From the NCBI GenBank assembly GCA_947372405.1, contig CANBTO010000017.1:1-22802 (forward strand): DNA of 22,802 nucleotides. The letters are read 5' to 3'. The notes beneath the pieces were generated by a model that was not told the DNA's origin, searched no databases, and worked only from the letters and a program-made list of their open reading frames with translations. Position numbers and translations under genes: made by a program. Each line of letters opens with the position of its first letter. The stretch's first letter is position 1. Shown here in pieces: positions 1 to 7,267 of this stretch. The stretch comes from Verrucomicrobiaceae bacterium. GTDB taxonomy: Bacteria; Verrucomicrobiota; Verrucomicrobiae; Verrucomicrobiales; Akkermansiaceae.

Positions 1-758
1 CGGACGTAGTTTCCGGCGGGTTTCAGATAGTCATCCGTGAGTTGCGAGATGTGGAGCGTGCCGTTGTGCTCGGACGAGTAAATCTGATAGGCCTTGCCGT
101 CGTCATCGACGAAGAGATTCATGTCGCGCGACATCTGGCCTTCGTCGTGGTGGAGGCGGAACAACGAGTCCGTCGGGTAATCCGGAGCCGGTCCGCCTGG
201 AAAGCGGCTTTTTGAAATCGCAGCGACATCCCCGCCGGAAAGCGGTTGTTTCATGTCATCGGCCACATTGGCCGGCCAGACGCCGGAGTTCGGACGGAAA
301 CTCCCGAGGTATTGATAGGGACCGGTAACCGTGTCCGCGACCGCCACTCCGCTGCGCGCGGCGCCATAGCCCCTACCTTTGAGCTCGAGGTGGAACCACA
401 TCACGAACCTGCCGGTCTTGCGGTTGAAGATGACTTTCGGCCGTTCGAGCACGCAGCCTCTCGCGATGTCGCTGTCGGGATCGCCGGATACCGGCAGTGC
501 GATGCCCTCGTTTTTCCAGTGAAACAGATCCTTTGAGGAATACATGCTTACGCCGACCTGGGCCGCGTTGCCCGCCTTGCCCTCGACCATGAACTGGCCG
601 CACCAATAATAAACGCCCTCATGGAACAGGATACCACCGCCGTGTGCGTTGATGTGGACGCCCTGATCGTCCGGCCAGGCTTTTCCGGGTTGGAACTTCG
701 GAGACCCGGCGTGCAGGGCAGCAACCGAGAGCAGCAGGACGGACAGAATGAGCTTCAT
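1..758 (-). CDS. Secreted glycoside hydrolase, GH43-like (3' part cut off by window edge)
   Basis: Reading the minus strand from the ATG at 758 gives 252 codons open to the window edge, so the C-terminus is missing. The N-terminus (MKLILSVLLLSVAALHA) is a signal peptide, so the enzyme is exported. The mature part opens with DDQGVHINAHGGGILFHEG and YYWCGQF, followed by SSKDLFHWKNEG and, near residues 212-218, RDMNLFVDDDG. These match the five-bladed propeller of GH43 enzymes of the exo-beta-1,3-galactanase type, where an AHGGG loop stands in place of the usual DP base motif. The likely role is release of galactose or similar sugars from side chains of plant or algal glycans; the substrate is inferred only from this resemblance. 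It is divergent from the gene at 902, with about 140 bases between the starts. The family is fairly secure, the subfamily less so. Confidence 0.8.
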   Translation of the reverse strand, partial: MKLILSVLLLSVAALHAGSPKFQPGKAWPDDQGVHINAHGGGILFHEGVYYWCGQFMVEGKAGNAAQVGVSMYSSKDLFHWKNEGIALPVSGDPDSDIARGCVLERPKVIFNRKTGRFVMWFHLELKGRGYGAARSGVAVADTVTGPYQYLGSFRPNSGVWPANVADDMKQPLSGGDVAAISKSRFPGGPAPDYPTDSLFRLHHDEGQMSRDMNLFVDDDGKAYQIYSSEHNGTLHISQLTDDYLKPAGNYV

Positions 759-901
759 GCGCGGAGTGAATGTTCAAACGTCAGCACACCATGGCGTCTT
801 TCTCGATTGTCGGGATCACCTGCAAATCGCCAAAGCCGCTGAACCACCGCGGCGGACATTTCCTGCTGTCCTGCCTCTCCATGAGTGCTAGACTCCACAG
901 A

Positions 902-3895
902 ATGAACGGATCATCACCTGCCCGGATCAAGCTCGGATTGGCGGCTCGAATCGTGATCGCAATGCACATTCCGGCCACTTGCTGCATTGCGGCTTCGCCG
1001 ATCGCGCGGCCCGACTCCGTGACCATGCACCACTTGCAAAAGGCAAGCATTCCAGTGCTCCACAACGACACCGCCGCGACCGCACCGGTGGTCCAGCAGG
1101 CACCCCGTTTCGGAATCGCGGCACCCGACTCCTATGGCAGGATCCTTTACACTCACACCACCGGCACCCCGGACACGGATTCATTCACCTATCGTGCCGC
1201 CAATGCCAGCGGCCAATCATCTCCCGTCACCGTCACCATCAATTTTGCCACACGCCTTCGACTTCCCAACCCTGATTTGAACGTCCCCTCCGCCCCACCC
1301 CGGACGTCCTATCAAATCGTCGATGCCTTCGCCTCACTCACGTTTTCCAGTCCGGTATGCATGGCCACTCCACCGAGTGAGTCAAAACGCCTCTTCGTCT
1401 GCGAGAAAGCCGGCCTTCTGCGGCTGATACCCAAGGTGAATTCCGAAACGCCACAGGCAATCACCTTCCTCGACCTGCCGAAGTTGCTGAATTCTCGCGG
1501 AGAATCCATCAGTACTGGCGGGGAACAGGGCCTGCTCGGCCTGGCATTTCATCCGAACTACGCGTCCAACCGTTACTTCTACATCTTTTATTCGGTCACC
1601 AAAAAATCAGCCACATACGAACGCGTCTCGCGCTTCACCACCCGCTCCGACAATCCGAACCTTGCTGACACCAGCTCCGAAGTGATTCTCATCGAACAAA
1701 TCGATCAGGCCAGCAACCATAATGGTGGTGACCTCCATTTCGGGCCCGACGGTTATCTATACATTTCGCTGGGCGATGAAGGGACTCAGGATGATTCCCT
1801 CAACAACAGCCAGAAGATCACCAAGGATTTTTTCTCAGCGATTCTTCGCGTTGATGTGGACAAGAAAGCGGGCAACCTCGAACCCAGACCCCATCCAAAC
1901 CCCGCCCAATCCGACCCCGCCGTCGCTGCCGTCAAACGCTACGAAACCGCGCCAGGTTCCGGCATTTTCCGGGCGGCTTACAGCATACCGCTGGACAACC
2001 CGTTCGTTTCAACCGACCTCGGTGGTTCATGGAACGGCAAACTCAACAACACCACCATCTCGGGATCCAATAAGAATTTCGTCCGCTCCGAAATCTGGGC
2101 GCTCGGTTTTCGCAATCCTTGGCGTATGTCGTTCGATTCAGCCACCGGCGAACTCTGGGTGGGTGATGTCGGAGGCAATATGCGTGAGGAAATCGATATT
2201 CCCACCCGTGGCGCGAACTACGGCTGGAATTTCCGCGAAGGTTTCATCGCGCGCCCGGGCTCAGGCACCCCACCCAGCGGGTTTGCCAGCATCGACCCGA
2301 TTTACGACTACCCTCACACGTCGGAAACTACGGCCGATCCTGATTTCAAAGGAAACTCCATCATAGGAGGTTTCGTCTATCGCGGCACCCGCTTGAGCAA
2401 TCTTGCAGGGGCCTATGTTTTCGCCGACTACGTCTCGGGCAATCTGTGGTCCCTGCGCCGAAACCCGGCCGCTCCCCCCACTGTCGAGCGAATCGGCGGC
2501 GAAACCGGCATCACCGCATTTGGCAAGGACCCGTCGAACGGCGACATCCTGATGGCGAACCTGAATCGCGGCAGCATCCGGCGACTGATCGGCAGCACCC
2601 CGAGCGGCAACTTCCCGGCCACTCTCGGCGCCACGGGATTGTTCGCCGATCTATCAGACCTTTCTCCGAATCCCGGGCTTTTGCCCTATCAGGTCAATCT
2701 ACCCTTCTGGAGCGATCATGCCGTCAAACGCCACTGGTTCATCATCCCTGATCCCACACAAAAAATGAAGTGGTCGCGCAACCAACCCTGGACCTATCCG
2801 ACGGGCCAAATCTGGGTGAAACACTTCGACCTGCCACTCACACGCAGCAATCCGCCGTCACCGACGGATCCAACAACACCTTCCAAACGGCTTGAAACCC
2901 GAATCCTTGTAAAAACTTCGTCCGGCGTTTATGGAGTGAGCTATCGTTGGAACCAGGCAGGAACCGAAGCGACGCTCGTCCCGGAATCCGGCGCGGATTT
3001 TGACGTTCACATCACTCGCAACGGAAATCCCTACACCCAGCGTTGGCATATCCCAAGCAGATCGGAATGTTCATCATGCCATACTCCACAGGCAGGATAT
3101 TCACTCTCGATGACCACCCGCCAACTCAATCTTGTGAATACCATCAATGGCTTTCACGGCAACCAACTGAACCTGCTCAAAAACGGAAACTTCTTCTCAA
3201 ACTCTCCGGAGTCACCCAACGTATTGCCACACTACCTCGCCCCGGACGATGCGGATTTCCCGCTGGAAGCCCGGGTTCGATCCTATCTTGCAGTAAACTG
3301 CTCATACTGTCACCAAGCAGGAGGGACGGCTTCTCCCGCCACATGGGATGGCCGCCCCCAACTCACACTCGCACAGACAGGAATCCTGAACGGGATGTTA
3401 TCCGGCGAATCAAGTGACTCCATGAACAGACTCATAGTTCCAGGCGACCTGCTGCATTCGGTCATCTACAATCGAGTCGCCACCAGCAACGGATTCACCC
3501 GCATGCCACCGATCGCCACGTCCGAACTCGACCAGAAAAACATCGCTCTACTACGCGACTGGATCACCAAGGATCTACCAACGCGCAAATCATCCTCACC
3601 ACTGCGGAACAGCAGGTTCCTTGACGCCGCCGCCACCGCCGGTGTTGGTGATGAACCTCATGTCACATCCAGTTTCATCCCGGCCGCGCACGGCAGTGCC
3701 AGCTGCCAATTCAAACTTAACTTCGACGCCCGTCCCGAAAGCTCGATCCAGGTTGAAACCTCTACCAATCTTCGAGATTGGGAACTCTGGGATGTCGAAG
3801 GAAATCACGGCATGCCGCAATCAGGAAACATCACCCTCCAGGGTCCCACCTCCACGCCCCAGCGATACTTCCGTTTGAAAATATCAGACCCTTGA
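902..3895 (+). CDS. Secreted PQQ-type sugar dehydrogenase fused to a di-heme cytochrome c-like domain
   Basis: From the ATG at 902 this is a 997-residue protein. The frame is open from 770, but that start would leave only 11 bases to the divergent gene; 902 leaves promoter room and precedes a hydrophobic, signal-like segment. A degenerate Ig/cadherin-like region comes first (VLHNDT, DTDSFTYRAAN). A glucose/sorbosone dehydrogenase beta-propeller follows (GGEQGLLGLAFHPNY, NHNGGDLHFGPDGYLY, GFRNPWRMSFD, GANYGWNFREG). The next section carries two c-type heme sites, CSSCH at residues 723-727 and CSYCH at 800-804, as in the HNE_0200/SO_2930-type conserved proteins. The C-terminal 90 or so residues (ETSTNLRDWELW, RYFRLK) look like a small beta domain often seen on exported verrucomicrobial proteins. 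The inferred role is oxidation of a sugar or alcohol outside the cytoplasm, passing electrons to the hemes. The substrate is unknown. Confidence 0.85.
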   Translation: MNGSSPARIKLGLAARIVIAMHIPATCCIAASPIARPDSVTMHHLQKASIPVLHNDTAATAPVVQQAPRFGIAAPDSYGRILYTHTTGTPDTDSFTYRAANASGQSSPVTVTINFATRLRLPNPDLNVPSAPPRTSYQIVDAFASLTFSSPVCMATPPSESKRLFVCEKAGLLRLIPKVNSETPQAITFLDLPKLLNSRGESISTGGEQGLLGLAFHPNYASNRYFYIFYSVTKKSATYERVSRFTTRSDNPNLADTSSEVILIEQIDQASNHNGGDLHFGPDGYLYISLGDEGTQDDSLNNSQKITKDFFSAILRVDVDKKAGNLEPRPHPNPAQSDPAVAAVKRYETAPGSGIFRAAYSIPLDNPFVSTDLGGSWNGKLNNTTISGSNKNFVRSEIWALGFRNPWRMSFDSATGELWVGDVGGNMREEIDIPTRGANYGWNFREGFIARPGSGTPPSGFASIDPIYDYPHTSETTADPDFKGNSIIGGFVYRGTRLSNLAGAYVFADYVSGNLWSLRRNPAAPPTVERIGGETGITAFGKDPSNGDILMANLNRGSIRRLIGSTPSGNFPATLGATGLFADLSDLSPNPGLLPYQVNLPFWSDHAVKRHWFIIPDPTQKMKWSRNQPWTYPTGQIWVKHFDLPLTRSNPPSPTDPTTPSKRLETRILVKTSSGVYGVSYRWNQAGTEATLVPESGADFDVHITRNGNPYTQRWHIPSRSECSSCHTPQAGYSLSMTTRQLNLVNTINGFHGNQLNLLKNGNFFSNSPESPNVLPHYLAPDDADFPLEARVRSYLAVNCSYCHQAGGTASPATWDGRPQLTLAQTGILNGMLSGESSDSMNRLIVPGDLLHSVIYNRVATSNGFTRMPPIATSELDQKNIALLRDWITKDLPTRKSSSPLRNSRFLDAAATAGVGDEPHVTSSFIPAAHGSASCQFKLNFDARPESSIQVETSTNLRDWELWDVEGNHGMPQSGNITLQGPTSTPQRYFRLKISDP

Positions 3896-3970
3896 GAGTT
3901 GGCTTTGAAGATGGTGGCTGGACCTTTGACAGGAGATTTCGCGGATATCCCGAAGACGGACTCTACCTGC

Positions 3971-4042
3971 GGAGGTCAGGAGTTCACGCTTCAGCGTGCT
4001 CTTGCAGATTTGCACGCTGAAGCGTGAACTCATGAAACCTCC
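3971..4042. repeat. Long hairpin with perfect 20-bp arms (REP-like)
   Basis: The arms at 3980-3999 and 4012-4031 are perfect reverse complements around a 12-base loop. The stem extends outward after one mismatch: 3971-3978 (ggaggtca) pairs with the tga...cctcc stretch at 4033-4042, with a two-base bulge. Each arm also contains its own small palindrome, cacgct-tc-agcgtg. It lies between the 3' end of the dehydrogenase (stop at 3895) and the 3' end of the convergent HAD gene (stop at 4150). It could fold in transcripts from either side and act as a bidirectional terminator or RNA-end stabiliser. It has no T-run, so a classical intrinsic terminator is not shown. Confidence 0.85.
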
Positions 4043-4099
4043 TTGGTCACACAAGCGGAGGGAAGTCGGTTCTGTCACAAGATGCCTGATAAATGAGGA

Positions 4100-4112
4100 G
4101 GCAGGGACCGAC
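4100..4112. repeat. Partial copy of the REP-like sequence found at 4883
   Basis: The 13 bases ggcagggaccgac are identical to the start of the left arm of the inverted repeat at 4883-5013. The rest of the repeat is absent. This fragment lies just beyond the 3' end of the HAD gene, while the complete element lies just upstream of its 5' end. A 13-base match could be a remnant or chance. Confidence 0.4.
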
Positions 4113-4149
4113 GAATGCTATATCTATCAGCGATATCATCCGGTCGCAG

Positions 4150-4830
4150 CTACAGTCTGGTCACATCCGACCACAATCCGCGCAGATACGCGGCGTCCAC
4201 CGGGATGAGCGAATCCTCGATGCGGTCAGGATTTTCAGGTGCAAGGGACACGGAGGAATGGGTGGTGGTCACGGCCACGGCTTTCATGCCCGCCGCCTTC
4301 GCCGCGCGGATGCCTACTTGGGCGTCCTCGATCACCACACAGGTGGACGGCTCGGCGCCGAGTTTGGCCGCGGCTCTGAGGAACACCTCGGGATCCGGCT
4401 TGCCACGTGTGACATCTTCGGCGGCGGCCACGTCCTGGAAGAACCCGGCCAGCCCGGTGATCTCCAACACGCACTCGACGTTCGCCCGTGGCGTGGAGGT
4501 GCCGATGGCGCACGGGATGCCTTCCTGCCTGAGATTTTCTAACAAGGCCACGACACCCGGTAGCGGCGTAATGCCTTCCTTGCGGAGGATCTCGCGGTAG
4601 TGCGACTCCTTGCGGTCGCCGAGTTGTTGGATGCGCGCCGCGTCGCCCTGCTCCGCCCAGCCGAGCATGGGCAGGATGCTCTCATTGCGCTGGCCGAAGG
4701 TGGCGACGAAGGTTTCCCGGGTGAAGGGCCGGCCGAGTTCGGCGGCCAGCGCGAACCACGAACGCTCATGGGCTTCGTGGGAATCAATCACCACGCCGTC
4801 GAAATCAAAGATTACCGCGGATAGGGGCAT
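4150..4830 (-). CDS. HAD-superfamily hydrolase, beta-phosphoglucomutase/sugar-phosphatase type
   Basis: A 226-residue cytoplasmic protein starting at the ATG at 4830 (MPLSAVIFDFDGVV). The frame is open further upstream to 4977, but that part runs through the inverted repeat and does not resemble HAD proteins. Motif I is DFDG, with nucleophile D9 and acid/base D11. An alpha-helical cap follows (SHEAHERSWFALAAELGRP). Motif II is GTSTPRANVE, motif III is the lysine of GKPDPEVF, and motif IV is VIEDAQVGIRAAKAAG. Order and length fit subfamily IA enzymes such as beta-phosphoglucomutase and the related sugar or 2-deoxyglucose phosphatases. The substrate cannot be read from the sequence; a sugar phosphate is likely. 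It stands alone between two repeat elements, convergent with the dehydrogenase gene. Confidence 0.88.
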   Translation of the reverse strand: MPLSAVIFDFDGVVIDSHEAHERSWFALAAELGRPFTRETFVATFGQRNESILPMLGWAEQGDAARIQQLGDRKESHYREILRKEGITPLPGVVALLENLRQEGIPCAIGTSTPRANVECVLEITGLAGFFQDVAAAEDVTRGKPDPEVFLRAAAKLGAEPSTCVVIEDAQVGIRAAKAAGMKAVAVTTTHSSVSLAPENPDRIEDSLIPVDAAYLRGLWSDVTRL

Positions 4831-4882
4831 GCCGTGGTCTAAGGCCGGATACCGCCAGATGCAACAGATGGCTGAGTGCAGC

Positions 4883-5013
4883 GGCAGGGACCGACCTCCG
4901 GGCGGTCCGGTGCATGCAAGGCGAATAAGAGACGCGATGTCATCCGGCAGGTCCTGCAATCGGCGAACATGCACCACTCATTCACTCGGACCGCCCGGAG
5001 GTCGGTCCCTGCC
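4883..5013. repeat. REP/BIME- or MITE-like element with perfect 27-bp terminal inverted repeats
   Basis: The sequence at 4883-4909 is the exact reverse complement of 4987-5013. Each arm contains a smaller palindrome (ggaccg ... cggtcc with a 9-base loop, 4888-4908 on the left), which is the usual build of paired REP sequences. The pairing continues inside with ggtgcatg at 4909-4916 against catgcacc at 4968-4975, and the centre holds gcagg-t-cctgc. The element lies between the HAD start (4830) and the 3' end of the esterase (5028), so transcripts of the esterase would carry it. No transposase or convincing target-site duplication is visible. REP elements are normally spread by RAYT (Y1 transposase) proteins encoded elsewhere. 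Confidence 0.85.
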
Positions 5014-5027
5014 TTTCTGCCCGTCAC

Positions 5028-6617
5028 TCAGTCCACATCGGTGCGGAAGGGTGATGCGGGGATGCCTTCCTTGTTGAAGAGGTTCACATCCGGAACATTC
5101 GCCCAGCCGTAACGCACCGATTTCGGGGCGGTCATGCCCTCGGCGGAAACGATGACGTTGGTGCCTTTGATCTCAGCTTTGGCGGGCACGAACTTGCCAT
5201 CCGCACCGGCGATGGTGAAGCCTTTGAGGTCGCCGTCCTTGGCGACGAGTCCGCCACCGACATGGGTGAAGCTGATGGCGGCCTTGTCGCCCTGCACTTT
5301 CATTTCCTGATAGACCGGACCTGAGTATTCGATCTTCTCGCCATAGACGAGAGTGCGCGCCGCCAAGGCCAGACGCTGGCCGACCGGCTCCTTCTGCGTG
5401 GGGTGGATGTTGGTCGCGTTTCCAACGTCGGTGGTCACAGCCATGGCGGTGTTCTTCGACTTGGCGAGCGTGAGGAACTGGGCCTCACGGATTTCCGGCG
5501 GCTGGCCGTTGAACGGGGCGATCTGGACAAAGAAGAACGGGAAGTCGCCCTGTTTCCATTTGGCACGCCAGTCGGCGATCATCGCTGGGAACAAGGTGCG
5601 GTATTGTTTCGCCTTGCTGGCGTTCGACTCACCCTGATACCAGATGGCGCCCTTGATGGCGTATGGAAGTAGCGGCGCGATCATGCCGTTGTAGAGGGTG
5701 GTCGGATTGCCCGGGCCACCTTCGGGATTGGCCGGTTGAACCGGTGCCGGGCTCGACGGCGCGGGTTTAGGCGGCAGCGGCTGTTTGGCGGCTTTTGCTG
5801 CGGCTGTGGCTTCGTTCCAAGCCTTCAACGTGGTGTTGTAAGCATTGCCGACGCTTTCGTCCCATTGTTTTTTCTTCGCCTGATATTCCGCCATCTTCGC
5901 TGGATAAGTGACGGCGGCGGCCTCATAGGCAACGAGGCTGTTTTTCGCGCCGTCCGCATATTCCTTGAGCTCGGGATCGGAGCCGAAGCCCTCGATGCTG
6001 GTCCATGCCTGCGCCGGTGTGCCGCCCCATGACGTGTGGATCATGCCGACCGGAATGTTGAGTTTCTGATAGATCTCGCGGGCGAAGAAGTAGCCGACCG
6101 CTGAAAAGCCACCGACCGTTTGCGGCGAGCACTCCACCCATGAACCCTCGGCCTCGGTCTGGGGCTTCATGGCAACCTTCTTCGTCACCGTGAACATGCG
6201 GATCTTCGGGAAGGTGGCTTTCGGGCCTTCTTCCTTGGCGTTCGCCGCGCCATTGAATTTGAACTCCATGTTGGACTGGCCGGAACAGACCCAGACCTCG
6301 CCGACGAGCAGGTTGTTCACGGTCACGGTATTTTCACCGGCGATGGTCATCGTGAACGGTCCGCCGGCGGTGAGTGGCTTGAGGTCCACACGCCAGGTGC
6401 CGTTCTGCGCGGTGGTTGTTAGTTTCTGGTCGCCCAGCGTGACGGTGACCTTTTCTCCATCTTTGGCGGTGCCCCAGACGGGAACGGCCTGGCCGCGCTG
6501 GAGCACGGCGCCATCGGTGAAAAGAGGATTAGGTTTCACCGCGGCGAGCAGGGAACCGGAGGACAGGACCGAGATCGCAAGCGAAACGGTGGTGAGGATG
6601 GCGGAGCGGGGTTTCAT
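5028..6617 (-). CDS. Secreted sialate O-acetylesterase-type SGNH esterase
   Basis: A 529-residue protein from the ATG at 6617. A 17-codon in-frame extension upstream is rejected because MKPRSAILTTVSLAISVLSS is a good signal peptide start. A beta-sandwich precedes the catalytic part (residues about 27-105). The serine block is VWVCSGQSNMEF with nucleophile S115. Further conserved stretches are HTSWGGTPAQAW, IWYQGESNASK, and TTDVGNATNIHPTQK, which supplies the Asp/His end of the triad. Between the domains is an Ala/Lys/Pro/Glu-rich insertion (roughly residues 245-310), probably a helical or flexible insert. Family members remove O-acetyl groups from sialic acids or from acetylated polysaccharides; in this sulfatase/fucosidase neighbourhood the latter is equally likely. 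Its 3' end abuts the REP-like element at 4883-5013. Confidence 0.9.
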   Translation of the reverse strand: MKPRSAILTTVSLAISVLSSGSLLAAVKPNPLFTDGAVLQRGQAVPVWGTAKDGEKVTVTLGDQKLTTTAQNGTWRVDLKPLTAGGPFTMTIAGENTVTVNNLLVGEVWVCSGQSNMEFKFNGAANAKEEGPKATFPKIRMFTVTKKVAMKPQTEAEGSWVECSPQTVGGFSAVGYFFAREIYQKLNIPVGMIHTSWGGTPAQAWTSIEGFGSDPELKEYADGAKNSLVAYEAAAVTYPAKMAEYQAKKKQWDESVGNAYNTTLKAWNEATAAAKAAKQPLPPKPAPSSPAPVQPANPEGGPGNPTTLYNGMIAPLLPYAIKGAIWYQGESNASKAKQYRTLFPAMIADWRAKWKQGDFPFFFVQIAPFNGQPPEIREAQFLTLAKSKNTAMAVTTDVGNATNIHPTQKEPVGQRLALAARTLVYGEKIEYSGPVYQEMKVQGDKAAISFTHVGGGLVAKDGDLKGFTIAGADGKFVPAKAEIKGTNVIVSAEGMTAPKSVRYGWANVPDVNLFNKEGIPASPFRTDVD

Positions 6618-6808
6618 GGGATGGGTGTGATTTTCCCATAACGTCGCGCAGCGGGTGGGATCTTTCATTGCCTTGATGCGGCGCTTGGACAGGCACCTGA
6701 CCGGAGAAAAGTCGAAAAGGGTTCATATCGCAAAGCCCGCCAAATTGAATCGCCATGGCGGCGGATCTGCGCTGGAATCCGCGGCGGACCGATCCGTTCT
6801 CAAACCCC

Positions 6809-7267
6809 ATGGACCCCATCGAAATCCGCCCGCTCACCATTTACGATATCGCGGACGCCGCACGTCTGTTAGGCACGCTCAACCCGGACACGCCGCTGCC
6901 TGTCGTCACCGCGCGTCTGGAGACCATCCTTGCGGAACACCCGCACTATCAGATTTTCGGAGCGTTCCGGGAGGACCGTCTCGTCGGTGTCTGCGGAGCA
7001 TGGATCGCCACCAAGATCTGGTGCGGCAGGTATCTGGAAATCGACAACCTGGTGGTCGATCCCGAGCTGCGCTCCAGCGGCACCGGCACGCTTTTGATCT
7101 CACACATGGAAACCATCGGGCGCGAGAGCGGCTGCGACATCATTGTGCTGGACAGCTACACGGCCAACCATCCGTCACACCGTCTCTATCACCGGCTGGG
7201 ATTTGAAATCTGGGGATTTCATTTCGTGAAACCGATCGGAAACTGGTCCGGCAAGGGCAGCACATGA
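6809..7267 (+). CDS. GNAT-family N-acetyltransferase
   Basis: A 152-residue cytoplasmic protein from the ATG at 6809 (MDPIEIRPLTIYD). An in-frame ATG at 6755 would add 18 residues unlike a GNAT N-terminus. The fold markers are the beta-strand LEIDNLVVDPELR followed by the acetyl-CoA pyrophosphate loop R88-SSG-T-G93 and helix TLLISHME, then the late YTANHPSHRLYHRLGFE segment that closes most GNAT domains. It would transfer acetyl from acetyl-CoA to an amine; the acceptor is unknown. The stop overlaps the start of the glycosyltransferase-HAD gene by four bases (ATGA at 7264), so the two are almost certainly co-translated and may act on the same product. It is divergent from the esterase, with about 190 bases between starts. 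Confidence 0.85.
   Translation: MDPIEIRPLTIYDIADAARLLGTLNPDTPLPVVTARLETILAEHPHYQIFGAFREDRLVGVCGAWIATKIWCGRYLEIDNLVVDPELRSSGTGTLLISHMETIGRESGCDIIVLDSYTANHPSHRLYHRLGFEIWGFHFVKPIGNWSGKGST

Noticed and set aside
4831..4977. N-terminal extension of the HAD hydrolase
   Set aside because: It would be translated from the inverted repeat and has no similarity to HAD proteins; the start at 4830 gives the standard N-terminus.
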